Counted from the stretch's first letter, positions 1 to 6,738 are shown. The stretch: DNA of 9,427 nucleotides from an uncultured bacterium (GCA_905215795.1 CAJMRV010000057.1:1-9427), one strand, 5' to 3'. A program made the numbers and translations. Notes: generated by a model from the sequence alone, not told the origin.

Positions 1-1677
1 GTGATCTGGGACGTGGGCCATCAGGCTTATGCGCACAAGATCCTCACGGGACGCCGCGAGGGCATGTCGGTCCTTCGCAAGTTCCACGGCATGTCGGGCT
101 TCCCGAAGCGCTCCGAGAGCGAATACGACGCCTTCGGCACCGCCCACTCCTCGACCTCGATTTCGGCCGCGCTCGGCATGGCCGTCGCCTCGCACTTGAA
201 AGGCGAGGACGACCGCTGGCACATCGCCGTCATCGGCGACGGCGCCCTCACGGGCGGCATGGCCATCGAGGCCCTGAACGACGCGGGCGTCTACAAGAAG
301 GGCGTCAAGCTCCTGATCATCCTCAACGACAACGACTGCTCGATCTCCGAGTCCGCCGGCGCCCTCTCCGGGCACCTCGCCAAGATGGTCTCCTCGCACG
401 CCTACATGTGCGCCCGAGAGCTCTCCAAGCGCGTCCTCAAGCCGGTTCCGATGCTCTGGAACGTCCTCAAGCGCATGGAGACGAACGCCATCAACTTCGT
501 GAGTCCTCCGTCGGCGATTTTTTCGAGCTTCGACCTCAACTACTACGGACCTGTGGACGGCCACAACCTTCCGGTGCTCCTCAACGTGCTCAAGAACCTG
601 AGGACGCTCGACTGCCCGGTCGTCCTGCACGTGGCCACTCAGAAGGGCAAGGGCTACGCGCGCGCCGAGGAGGATCCGACGACCTACCACGGCGTGGGTG
701 TCTTCGACCCGAAGGTGGGCATCGTCAAGAAGAAGGAGCAGGGCTTCCCCGCTGCTCCGACCTACACCCAGGTATTCTCCCGCTGGATTGAGGAGAAGGC
801 CGAGGCCGACAAGCGTCTCTACGCGATCACTCCCGCGATGCGCGAGGGCTCGGGCCTCGTCGAGTTCGAGAAGCGTTTTCCCGAGCGCTACCGCGACGTG
901 GCGATCGCCGAGCAGCATGCCGTCACCTACGCCGCGGGCATGGCCTGCGAGGGGATGAAGCCCGTGGTGGCGATATACTCGACCTTTTTGCAACGCGCCC
1001 TCGACCAGGTCATCCATGACGTGGCCCTGCAGAACCTCCCGGTGCTCTTCGCCGTCGACCGCGGCGGCCTCGTGGGCGCCGACGGCGCGACGCACCAGGG
1101 CGTCTTCGACATGTCGATGCTCCGCACGATCCCGAACATGACGATCATGGCGCCTTCGAACGAGCAGGAACTCTACCTGATGCTCAACACGGGCTTTTCG
1201 CTCGACTCCCCGGCTGCCGTGCGCTATCCGCGCGGCAAGGGTCCGGGCGTCCCCATCGTCACCACCGACGGGACGATCGAGGTGGGCCGCGCCAGGCGCG
1301 TTCTCGAAGGGAGGCGCGTGGCGTGCCTCGGATTCGGCTCGATGACCAACGTCCTCGAAGAGGCCGCCCGCCGAAACGGCTGGTCGCTCTGGGACATGCG
1401 CTTCGTCAAGCCGGTCGACCGCGAGGCCGTCCTCGAGGCGGCGCACACGCATGAATTGGTCGTCGTCGCCGAAGAAGGACAGAAGATGGGCGGTGCCGGC
1501 TCGGCCGTCCTCGAGGTGCTCTCCGAGGCGGGCGTTGAAACCGACACGATGCTCTTCGGGCTCCCCGACCATTTCATCGAGCAGGGCACACAGAAGGAGC
1601 TCCTCGAGGAGGAGGGACTCGACGCGGCCGACATCGAGGCCGCCGTCTTCGGAAGGCTCGCCTCGAAGAAGGCCTGA
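1..1677 (+). CDS. dxs: 1-deoxy-D-xylulose-5-phosphate synthase (DXS), 5' end cut by window edge
   Basis: DXS condenses pyruvate and glyceraldehyde 3-phosphate, using thiamine diphosphate and Mg2+, to give DXP. This is the entry step of the MEP isoprenoid pathway and also feeds thiamine and pyridoxal synthesis; the enzyme is cytosolic. The visible 558 residues align by eye with E. coli DXS (620 aa) from about its residue 74, so roughly 73 N-terminal residues lie outside the window and the first GTG is an internal Val codon. Landmarks are WDVGHQAY (3-10, with the His matching E. coli His80), the cofactor motif GDG (79-81) with the LNDND segment (108-112), the catalytic Glu in AIAEQHA (E304, matching E. 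coli Glu370), YSTFLQR (326-332), DRGGLVGADG (353-362; E. coli has DRAG) and THQG (364-367). The C-terminal domain is complete and ends at TGA 1675-1677. No active-site loss is seen. A terminator follows, so the gene probably closes its transcription unit. Confidence 0.97.
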   Translation: MIWDVGHQAYAHKILTGRREGMSVLRKFHGMSGFPKRSESEYDAFGTAHSSTSISAALGMAVASHLKGEDDRWHIAVIGDGALTGGMAIEALNDAGVYKKGVKLLIILNDNDCSISESAGALSGHLAKMVSSHAYMCARELSKRVLKPVPMLWNVLKRMETNAINFVSPPSAIFSSFDLNYYGPVDGHNLPVLLNVLKNLRTLDCPVVLHVATQKGKGYARAEEDPTTYHGVGVFDPKVGIVKKKEQGFPAAPTYTQVFSRWIEEKAEADKRLYAITPAMREGSGLVEFEKRFPERYRDVAIAEQHAVTYAAGMACEGMKPVVAIYSTFLQRALDQVIHDVALQNLPVLFAVDRGGLVGADGATHQGVFDMSMLRTIPNMTIMAPSNEQELYLMLNTGFSLDSPAAVRYPRGKGPGVPIVTTDGTIEVGRARRVLEGRRVACLGFGSMTNVLEEAARRNGWSLWDMRFVKPVDREAVLEAAHTHELVVVAEEGQKMGGAGSAVLEVLSEAGVETDTMLFGLPDHFIEQGTQKELLEEEGLDAADIEAAVFGRLASKKA

Positions 1678-1730
1678 GCGCCGGGAGAGCCTTCCGGGTT
1701 CAATCGGGGGCGCGACCCCCGCACGGGAAG

Positions 1731-1759
1731 ACCGCACGGAGACCAAGCCGTGCGGTTTT
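1731..1759 (+). terminator. Intrinsic terminator after dxs
   Basis: A perfect 9-bp inverted repeat (ACCGCACGG at 1731-1739 and CCGTGCGGT at 1748-1756) with an 8-nt loop is followed by TTTT and, after CCGC, another TTTT. The bases just before the stem (GAAG) can pair with the T-run. It lies 54 bases after the dxs stop and ends just before the murB promoter, which fits separation of the two units. A smaller 6-bp hairpin (CGGGGG/CCCCCG, 1705-1721) precedes it without a T-run. Confidence 0.8.
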
Positions 1760-1781
1760 CCGCTTTTCGGGCGCCGCCCCC

Positions 1782-1787
1782 TATAAT
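1782..1787 (+). promoter_or_regulatory. Putative -10 box for murB
   Basis: A perfect TATAAT stands in a very GC-rich context 65 bases before the murB ATG, just after the dxs terminator. The predicted start is near 1794, giving a leader of about 58 nt. At 17-base spacing the -35 position reads TCCGCT, which is not a recognisable -35 box, so the assignment rests on the -10 box and on location. Confidence 0.55.
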
Positions 1788-1852
1788 GAGGGTGTGAACA
1801 TCAGCGTTCCGCGCGGACATCCGCGGGACGCGCCAATTGGAGAAACCGACAC

Positions 1853-2872
1853 ATGCAGTCCCGTTTCGATTTGACACCGAAGACCACTTTCCAGACGCGC
1901 TCGGTCGCCGAGCACTTCGAATGCGTCGCCTCGCTCGAGGAATTGAAGAAGGCGCTTGCCCTGGCCCGAGAAAAGGGCCTCGAGGTGCACCTGATCGGCG
2001 GGGGCGCCAACACGCTCGCGCGCTCCTTCGTGCCGGGACTCGTCATTGAAATGGGCATCAAGGGCTTCGAGGTCCGTGCGACCGAAGAGGGCGTCAAGGT
2101 GGACCTCGGCGCGGGCGAAGTGATCGACTCCGTGATCGAGCGCCTCGTCGAGCGCGGTCTGGGCGGCATCGAGAACCTGAGCGCCATCCCCGGCACCGTC
2201 GGCGGCGCGGTCGTCCAGAACATCGGCGCCTACGGCTGCGAGATCGGCCCGTTTGTCGAGTCGGTGCGCGTCTACGACCCGGAGGCGGACGCCGTGCGCA
2301 CGCTCTCCAACGCGGAGTGCCGTTTCGCCTATCGCCACAGCGTCTTCAAGGAACCTGAAGGACGCGGCCTCGTCATCCTCGGCGTCACCCTCGACATGGG
2401 CGACCCGGAGGCGTGGCGCCCCACGACGAGCTACAAGGCGGTCGAGGAGGTCCTGCGCCGCGACGACGTGCGCGCCTCCACGCTCACCCCGTCGGACATG
2501 CGCCGCATCGTGATCGACATCCGTCGCGAACGCATCCCCGATCCGGCCAGGATCGGCAACGCCGGGAGCTTCTTCACCAACCCGATCGTCCCGACCGCCG
2601 TCTGGCGCGAGGTGATCGAGGCCCATCCCACGCTCGTCTGGTACACGATCGACGAGGCGAGGGCGAAGCTCGGCGCCGGGAGCCTGATCGACCAGGCCGG
2701 CCTCAAGGGCTACTGCGGTGAGCGCGTCGGGGTGCATCCCGACAACGCGCTCATCCTCGTCAACCTGGGCGAGGCCACCGGTGAGGACGTCCTCGCCCTG
2801 AAGGACATGATCGTCTCGCGCGTCGAGGAACTCTACGGCGTGAAGCTCGAGATGGAGCCCGTCGTCATCTGA
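1853..2872 (+). CDS. murB: UDP-N-acetylenolpyruvoylglucosamine reductase, type I MurB
   Basis: MurB is a cytosolic FAD enzyme that reduces UDP-GlcNAc-enolpyruvate with NADPH to UDP-MurNAc, the second committed step of peptidoglycan precursor synthesis. The 339-residue length is close to E. coli MurB (342). The FAD domain shows GGGAN (49-53) and ENLSAIPGTVGG (107-118) followed by QNIGAYG. Catalytic residues are in place: R161 in YRHSVFK (E. coli Arg159), S239 in GNAGSFF (E. coli Ser229) and E335 in LEMEP (E. coli Glu325). Y194 matches the Tyr190 loop that marks type I enzymes. The protein ends four residues after E335 and lacks the short C-terminal tail of E. coli MurB, so it is slightly trimmed but has all catalytic parts. 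The start is supported by GGAGA (1839-1843), 9 bases before ATG 1853, and by the N-terminal match. It appears to be transcribed alone. Confidence 0.97.
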   Translation: MQSRFDLTPKTTFQTRSVAEHFECVASLEELKKALALAREKGLEVHLIGGGANTLARSFVPGLVIEMGIKGFEVRATEEGVKVDLGAGEVIDSVIERLVERGLGGIENLSAIPGTVGGAVVQNIGAYGCEIGPFVESVRVYDPEADAVRTLSNAECRFAYRHSVFKEPEGRGLVILGVTLDMGDPEAWRPTTSYKAVEEVLRRDDVRASTLTPSDMRRIVIDIRRERIPDPARIGNAGSFFTNPIVPTAVWREVIEAHPTLVWYTIDEARAKLGAGSLIDQAGLKGYCGERVGVHPDNALILVNLGEATGEDVLALKDMIVSRVEELYGVKLEMEPVVI

Positions 2873-2897
2873 TCCCCCGCACGGGGTGCCGTGCAGA

Positions 2898-2929
2898 ACG
2901 CCCTCCGCTGCAGTCGCGACGGAGGGCGT
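2898..2929. repeat. 10-bp perfect inverted repeat between murB and the EamA gene
   Basis: ACGCCCTCCG (2898-2907) and CGGAGGGCGT (2920-2929) are exact reverse complements around a 12-nt loop. No T-run follows, so it is not a canonical intrinsic terminator, although it may act as a factor-dependent or structural 3' end for murB mRNA. A smaller hairpin lies just upstream (GCACGG 2879-2884, loop GGTG, CCGTGC 2889-2894). The distal arm abuts the expected -35 area of the next promoter, so an operator role is also possible. Confidence 0.5.
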
Positions 2930-2954
2930 AATCGTAGTGTTCGGTTTGTTCGGA

Positions 2955-2960
2955 TATAAT
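2955..2960 (+). promoter_or_regulatory. Putative -10 box for the EamA transporter gene
   Basis: A perfect TATAAT lies 75 bases before the ATG at 3035, with a predicted start near 2967 and a leader of about 68 nt. The 17-base-spaced -35 position (2932-2937, TCGTAG) does not match consensus. It is AT-rich compared with its surroundings and is the only good -10 candidate in the 162-base gap. Confidence 0.5.
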
Positions 2961-3034
2961 GCACGGTTCCCCTTCACGTCCGACCAGTCGGTCGGATCCG
3001 TCCCCCGCGACCCCAAAGACCCGAGACCGCCCCC

Positions 3035-3904
3035 ATGAAACACTCCTTCTGGTCCCTCCTTGCAGCGCTCTGCTTTGCGCTCATGGCCCTCTTCATCCGA
3101 TTGGGTGCGAGCGGACTGACGAGCATGCAGCTCGTCTTCGTGAGGTCGGCCTTCACGCTCCTGGCGATCTACATCGTCTTCGTGAGGGGGCGCGCCATTC
3201 TGAAGACCCCCTTCGTCAAGGAGCACGCCATCCGCTGCGTGTGCGGCATCACCGCGATGCTCTGCTGGTTCTACGCGATTCCGAGGATGAACTTCGGACT
3301 CTGCATGGCGCTCGTCTACACGACGCCGCTCTTTCTGGCCGCCTACACCGTCATCAGGAGCCTCGTCTCGAGGAGCGCGGTGCCCTGGGGCCCCGTGGCG
3401 GGCGCCGTCGTCGGGTTCACCGGGGTGGCCCTCTGCCTGGGGCCGAGCTTTCACGCCGAGGAACTCTTCCCGGCCTTCCTATGCATCTTCTCGGCGTTCC
3501 TCGACCTGCTCGCGTTCCTCCAGATCAAGAAGATGGGGGATGCGGGCGAGCCCTCGTGGAGGATCGTGTTCTTCTTCTCGCTCTTCGGTGCGCTCGTCAC
3601 CGGCATCGGCTTCGCCGACGGGGTCCCCGTCGAGTGGACGCCCATGCTCCTTGCGTGCCTGGCCGGCATCGGCATCACGGCGAGCGTGGGGCAGTGGGCC
3701 GGCACGCAGGCCTATGCAGCGGGGAACATGCTCCTGAGCGCCTGCCTCGGCCTCTCCGCGATCGTCTTCTCGCTCTTTTTCAGCGCGCTCGTCTTCAACG
3801 AGCCCGTCACCGCGGGAGCCCTCCTGGGGACCGCCCTGATCATCGCGGGGAGCGCCGTCTCGATCGTCACGACGCGCCGCTGGGAGATGCGGGCGGAGGC
3901 CTGA
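3035..3904 (+). CDS. EamA/DMT-family inner-membrane transporter
   Basis: The 289-residue protein is very hydrophobic, with about ten membrane segments and no signal peptide, in the two-repeat layout of EamA (DMT superfamily) carriers: repeat 1 about residues 5-137 and repeat 2 about 147-281. First-helix features (LCFALMALFIRLG, 12-24), the FVRSAF segment (35-40) and the C-terminal NEPVTAGALLGTALIIAG stretch (255-272) are typical of the fold. Family members export or import metabolites such as amino acids, nucleosides or S-adenosylmethionine; the substrate cannot be told from sequence. The ATG at 3035 is the natural start for helix 1, but no convincing Shine-Dalgarno sequence is visible in the 20 bases before it. 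The gene is probably transcribed alone, from the TATAAT at 2955 to the shared terminator with rpsT. Family assignment is confident; function is not. Confidence 0.88.
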   Translation: MKHSFWSLLAALCFALMALFIRLGASGLTSMQLVFVRSAFTLLAIYIVFVRGRAILKTPFVKEHAIRCVCGITAMLCWFYAIPRMNFGLCMALVYTTPLFLAAYTVIRSLVSRSAVPWGPVAGAVVGFTGVALCLGPSFHAEELFPAFLCIFSAFLDLLAFLQIKKMGDAGEPSWRIVFFFSLFGALVTGIGFADGVPVEWTPMLLACLAGIGITASVGQWAGTQAYAAGNMLLSACLGLSAIVFSLFFSALVFNEPVTAGALLGTALIIAGSAVSIVTTRRWEMRAEA

Positions 3905-3972
3905 GCCCCCGGATATCTCCGGCTGTCGGGACCCCACGGAGAAGCGTCTTTCTTTTGAGGGTCCCGGATATG

Positions 3973-4007
3973 AAAAAACCACCCGAATTGCTTCGAGTGG
4001 TTTTTTT
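3973..4007. terminator. Bidirectional terminator between the EamA gene and rpsT
   Basis: A-run 3973-3978, then CCAC (3979-3982), a C/A mismatch, CGAA (3984-3987), loop TTGC, TTCG (3992-3995) and GTGG (3997-4000), then seven T (4001-4007). The stem has a T-run on the + strand, and the A-run gives one on the - strand, so it can end both convergent transcripts: the EamA gene from the left and rpsT from the right. A second possible stem, CGGGACCC (3927-3934) with GGGTCCCG (3959-3966), lies just upstream. Confidence 0.85.
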
Positions 4008-4026
4008 CATGCTTGTCGCGGATCGA

Positions 4027-4290
4027 TTAGGCCATGGCCTTGATCAGGGCGACGAGGCGGCTCTTGTGGCGGGCAGCGGCGTTCATGTGGAGAACGCCCT
4101 TGCGGGCCATCTTGTCGATCGTGGACTCGGCCTTCTTGAAGGCTTCCTGGGCACCGGCCTTGTCGCCGGCCTGGATGAGCTTGGACACGGCCTTGATGGC
4201 GGTGCGGTACTGGCTGCGCTGAGCCGTGAGGTGCATGTTACGAGCAACGATCTGACGAACGCGCTTACGAGCTTGCTTGGTGTTGGCCAT
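4027..4290 (-). CDS. rpsT: 30S ribosomal protein S20
   Basis: S20 is a small basic protein that binds 16S rRNA early in 30S assembly. The 87-residue product has the expected length (87 in E. coli) and composition: MANTKQARKRVRQ at the N-terminus, an IQAGDKAGAQEAF segment in the middle and a KGVLHMNAAARHKSRL motif near the C-terminus, matching the S20 family by eye, particularly betaproteobacterial forms. The reading frame extends 30 codons upstream to 4380. I chose the ATG at 4290 because it matches the family start and has AAGGAA (complement of 4300-4305) about 9 bases before it. The stop is TAA (4027-4029). It is divergent from murJ and monocistronic. S20 is known to autoregulate its translation in E. 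coli; whether the long leader here does so is unknown. Confidence 0.98.
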   Translation of the reverse strand: MANTKQARKRVRQIVARNMHLTAQRSQYRTAIKAVSKLIQAGDKAGAQEAFKKAESTIDKMARKGVLHMNAAARHKSRLVALIKAMA

Positions 4291-4553
4291 TTTTAAAAAT
4301 TCCTTGCCTATGAATTCAAACAGTGAGCGTCCGGGTCCTTCCCCAATGGAAGCGGGGATCAGTCCAGCCGGTCCTCCCATTCACAGTTGAGAGTACCGTT
4401 CGGACGCCGCCGCACACCACCTTGTTGCAGGTGGTTGCTTGTGCACGCGGATGCGAGACACCGAAAAAAATCTTTACTTTCAATGGCTGAACCAACGCGA
4501 CTGAAGCCTGAGGGAACATCGGTCCTGCGTCAGAGACCCTTGAAAAGTCCCAA

Positions 4554-4562
4554 ACTATACCA
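4554..4562 (-). promoter_or_regulatory. Putative extended -10 promoter for rpsT
   Basis: On the minus strand this reads TGGTATAGT, i.e. TG-N followed by a 5/6 match to TATAAT. That extended -10 form can work without a strong -35 box, and none is seen here. The transcript would start near 4547 and give rpsT a leader of about 257 nt. A start nearer the gene cannot be excluded. Confidence 0.45.
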
Positions 4563-4591
4563 AATTTCTGAGATTTCGGCATCATTTCGGG

Positions 4592-4597
4592 TAGAAT
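4592..4597 (+). promoter_or_regulatory. Putative -10 box for murJ
   Basis: TAGAAT is a 5/6 match to the -10 consensus, followed by a T-run, 50 bases before the murJ ATG. The predicted start is near 4604, giving a leader of about 44 nt. No convincing -35 box lies 16-18 bases upstream. Confidence 0.4.
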
Positions 4598-4647
4598 TTT
4601 TTGGGTCCGGCCCCCTGCCGGCCCGTGTTTTCTTTCCAGGAGCCCTC

Positions 4648-6186
4648 ATGTCCTTGTTGAAATCCGCCGCCTCGATCTCCGGCCTCACCCTGGTGAGCCG
4701 AATCACCGGCGTCGTGCGCGACATGCTCATCGCGCGCTACTTCGGCGCGAGTGCGGCGACGGACGCGTTCTACGTCGCCTTCCGCCTGCCCAACATGCTC
4801 CGCCGCCTCTTCGCGGAGGGGGCGTTCCAGCAGGCCTTCGTCCCGATGCTCTCGGACGTTTACGAGAACGGCGACCGCTCCCGCATGGGCTCCTTCATCG
4901 ACCACGTCTTCACGGTGCTCGCCGCGGCGGTCTTCGCCGCGAGCATCCTGGGCGTGCTCGCCGCGCCGGTGCTCGTCTGGCTCATCGCGAGCGGCCTGCG
5001 GGCCGACCCGGAGGCCTACGACCTCGCCGTGGCGCTCACCCGCGTGATGTTCCCCTACATCGCCTTCATGGCTCTGGTGGCGCTCGCCGCGTCGGTCCTG
5101 AACGTGCTCAGGCGCTTCGCGATCCCCGCCGCCACGCCGATCCTCCTGAACCTCTCCTTCATCGGGGCGACGCTCTTCATCGCGCCGCACCTCTCCGAGC
5201 CGATCTGGGCCCTTGCCATCGGCGTGATCATCGGCGGGGTGCTCCAGCTCGGAACCCAGGTCGCGGCGCTCATGCGCCTCGGAATCCGCATCCATCCGCG
5301 CTCGATCCGCGAGAGCCTCGCCGACGGGGCCGTCAAGCGCGTCCTCAAGCTCATGGTCCCCGCGCTCTTCGGCGTGGGCGTCGCGCAGCTCTCGATCCTC
5401 ATCAACACGAACATCGCCTCGCACCTCGGCGCGGGCGCCGTCACCTGGCTCAACTACGCCGACCGCCTGATGGAGTTCCCGACGGCGCTCCTCGGGGTGG
5501 CCCTCGCGACGGTGCTCCTCCCGAGCCTCTCTAAGGCCTACTCCCAGGGCGACATGGAGCACTACAACGACCTCTTCGACAACGGCCTGAGGATCGTCGT
5601 GCTGCTCGCCGTGCCCGCGGCGCTCGGCCTCTGGGTCACCTCCGACGCGCTCGTCGCGTTCCTCTTCCAGGGGAAGAACTTCTCCGCCAACGACGTCATG
5701 GAGACCTCGCTCGCGGTCTCGGGCTACGCCGTGGGCCTCGTGGGCCTGATCGGCCTCAAGATCGTCGCTCCGGCCTTCTACTCGATGAAGAACATCCGCA
5801 CCCCGGTGCTCGTCGCCTTCTGGAGCCTGATCGTCGTGCAGCTGATCAACCTCGTCTCGGTGCCGCTCTTTCATCAGGCCGGCCTCGCGCTCTCCGTGGG
5901 GCTCGGGAGCGTCTTCAACGCGGGGGTCCTCCTCACGATCCTCCTGAGGCGCGGGATCTACCATCCCCGCGCGGGCTGGATCAAGCACTTCGTGCGCGTC
6001 GTCGTGGCGAGCGCCGTCATGACGGGCGTCCTCTACTGGATCGACTCCACGCAGGCCTGGACCGAAATGGGCTGGTGGACGAGGGCTCCGCGCGTGCTCG
6101 GCATGGTCGCGCTCGGCGCCGCCATCTACTTCGCGGCGCTCCTCGCCCAGGGCTGGCGCTTCTCGATGCTGCGCCGCTTCCGCTGA
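4648..6186 (+). CDS. murJ: Lipid II flippase MurJ (MviN family)
   Basis: MurJ is an inner-membrane MOP-superfamily protein that flips lipid II to the periplasmic side for peptidoglycan assembly. The product is 512 residues (E. coli 511), with the 14-helix hydrophobic pattern expected. The N-terminus aligns residue for residue with E. coli MurJ: R18, R24, A29, D39 (in ATDAF) and R52 all fall at the same positions, and these include functionally important charged residues in the central cavity. The ADRLMEFP motif (271-278) supplies D272, R273 and E276, matching E. coli D269, R270 and E273. The start is ATG 4648, chosen because of this alignment and AGGAG at 4638-4642, 5 bases upstream; the frame stays open upstream to 4387 but that part is not protein-like. 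No second gene follows in the same direction before the convergent gene at 6308, so it is probably monocistronic. Confidence 0.97.
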   Translation: MSLLKSAASISGLTLVSRITGVVRDMLIARYFGASAATDAFYVAFRLPNMLRRLFAEGAFQQAFVPMLSDVYENGDRSRMGSFIDHVFTVLAAAVFAASILGVLAAPVLVWLIASGLRADPEAYDLAVALTRVMFPYIAFMALVALAASVLNVLRRFAIPAATPILLNLSFIGATLFIAPHLSEPIWALAIGVIIGGVLQLGTQVAALMRLGIRIHPRSIRESLADGAVKRVLKLMVPALFGVGVAQLSILINTNIASHLGAGAVTWLNYADRLMEFPTALLGVALATVLLPSLSKAYSQGDMEHYNDLFDNGLRIVVLLAVPAALGLWVTSDALVAFLFQGKNFSANDVMETSLAVSGYAVGLVGLIGLKIVAPAFYSMKNIRTPVLVAFWSLIVVQLINLVSVPLFHQAGLALSVGLGSVFNAGVLLTILLRRGIYHPRAGWIKHFVRVVVASAVMTGVLYWIDSTQAWTEMGWWTRAPRVLGMVALGAAIYFAALLAQGWRFSMLRRFR

Positions 6187-6232
6187 TCCCCCGGAGAGAC
6201 GTGTCCTCAACCGTCTCCCCAACCCGGACATG

Positions 6233-6269
6233 AAAAACGTCCCCGCAGGGCCTTTGCTCCGCGGGGACG
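6233..6269 (-). terminator. Intrinsic terminator for the acidic-protein gene
   Basis: A perfect 9-bp stem, CGTCCCCGC (6238-6246) and GCGGGGACG (6261-6269), with a 14-nt loop. The AAAAA at 6233-6237 becomes a UUUUU tail on the minus strand, the correct orientation for the gene at 6308-6628. On the plus strand only CTTGTGT follows, so it would be a weaker stop for murJ. A separate small hairpin right after murJ (GAGACG 6196-6201, CGTCTC 6212-6217) has no T-run. Confidence 0.75.
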
Positions 6270-6307
6270 CTTGTGTCTGTGGGGTGGGAAGAGGGCGGGG
6301 CGGTCCG

Positions 6308-6628
6308 TCAGGACGCGCGCGGGGCCTCTTCGGCCGTCTCGTCTTCTTCTTCTTCTTCCTCTTCGTCGAAGCCCGTCACGAGGAACGGGAGCTCGCCTGC
6401 GGGAAGGCCGATCAACTCGTCGTCGTCCATCACGCCGAAGGCTTCCTGGCCGAGCTCGCGCGTGTTGTAGGCGAAGTTGAGCTTGGCGTAGAGCTTGTGG
6501 AACTCCTCGAGGGCCGTGTCGTCGAATTCGTGGTCGTCGGGCTCGCGTTCGAGGCGCTCGAGGGCCTCGTCGAGACATTCCTGGAGGTCGCCGAGGGCGG
6601 CGAGGAGCCATTCTTTGTTGACGTTCAT
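6308..6628 (-). CDS. Small, strongly acidic hypothetical protein
   Basis: I do not recognise this 106-residue protein. By count it has 34 Asp/Glu and 7 Lys/Arg, so it is highly negative at neutral pH. Residues 3-63 look helical and amphipathic (EWLLAALGDLQECLDEALERL, then EEFHKLYAKLNFAYNTRELG). Residues 64-85 contain a DDDELIGLPAGELPF segment that looks ordered, and the tail has seven Glu in a row (89-95) and is probably disordered. There is no signal peptide or membrane segment, so it is likely cytosolic. The gene call is supported by AAGGGA about 7 bases before ATG 6628, a perfect TATAAT upstream, a well-oriented terminator downstream and a non-random amino-acid pattern. The location between convergent murJ and a divergent transporter gives no functional hint. 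It could be a nucleic-acid mimic, chaperone-like or ribosome-associated protein, but nothing in the sequence decides this. Confidence 0.8.
   Translation of the reverse strand: MNVNKEWLLAALGDLQECLDEALERLEREPDDHEFDDTALEEFHKLYAKLNFAYNTRELGQEAFGVMDDDELIGLPAGELPFLVTGFDEEEEEEEDETAEEAPRAS
6341..6367 (-). repeat. GAA trinucleotide run coding for poly-Glu
   Basis: Read on the plus strand, five consecutive TTC triplets (6344-6358) followed by CTC, TTC and GTC encode the D-E7-D tract of the acidic protein on the minus strand. Unit gain or loss would change the Glu count without shifting the frame. Confidence 0.7.
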
Positions 6629-6672
6629 CGTGGGTTCCCTTGAAAAGGATGTGGGTGGATTCGATGCCGAGG

Positions 6673-6678
6673 ATTATA
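6673..6678 (-). promoter_or_regulatory. Putative -10 box for the acidic-protein gene
   Basis: A perfect TATAAT on the minus strand, predicted start near 6666, leader about 38 nt. TTGACG sits one base upstream of it, too near to be its -35; the hexamer at 17-base spacing reads GCGGAG and does not match. Confidence 0.55.
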
Positions 6679-6732
6679 GCGTCAATCCGCGTGGACTCCG
6701 CCCAGGAGCGCGCCCCGGACTGTGAGGGCCGC

Positions 6733-6738
6733 TAAAAT
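6733..6738 (+). promoter_or_regulatory. Possible -10 box for the MFS transporter gene
   Basis: TAAAAT is a 5/6 match to the -10 consensus, 77 bases before the chosen ATG at 6815. The position 17 bases upstream is GC-rich with no -35 box. It is the best candidate in a GC-rich gap shared with the divergent gene. Confidence 0.3.

Larger units (their letters stand above)
4291..4647. other. Divergent intergenic region between rpsT and murJ (357 bases)
   Basis: No gene is supported here. It is clearly AT-richer near 4470-4600 than the flanking genes and carries the candidate rpsT promoter (- strand, 4554-4562) and a candidate murJ -10 box (+ strand, 4592-4597). The part that would be the rpsT leader contains a hairpin (ACCACC 4416-4421, GGTGGT 4430-4435, 8-nt loop; flanking GCAC/GTGC can extend it across a bulge). 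Open frames that run through the region, including an in-frame extension of murJ back to 4387, have no family similarity I recognise. Confidence 0.6.

Noticed and set aside
1716..2885. A 12-base repeat CCCCCGCACGGG after both dxs (1716-1727) and murB (2874-2885)
   Set aside because: Only two copies, short and GC-rich, in different hairpin contexts; most likely chance, though a genome-wide count could show a repeat family.
1781..3454. A 557-codon open frame on the minus strand across murB and the EamA gene
   Set aside because: It lies opposite two well-identified genes, its product is rich in Asp, Glu, His, Arg and Gly with no domain pattern, and such antisense frames are usual where codons are G/C-ending.
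3908..3971. Direct repeat CCCGGATAT (3908-3916 and 3963-3971) near the end of the EamA gene
   Set aside because: Nine bases only, no mobile-element features or other copies seen in the window.
4291..4380. N-terminal extension of rpsT by 30 codons
   Set aside because: S20 proteins start with MAN; the ATG at 4290 has a good ribosome-binding site and gives the family length of 87.
4387..4647. N-terminal extension of murJ by 87 codons
   Set aside because: The E. coli MurJ alignment starts exactly at ATG 4648, which has AGGAG at the right distance, and the extension covers the likely promoter.
4582..6231. A 549-codon open frame on the minus strand opposite murJ
   Set aside because: Low-complexity charged product (runs of E, R, H, D), a mirror of murJ codon bias; murJ itself aligns over its whole length.
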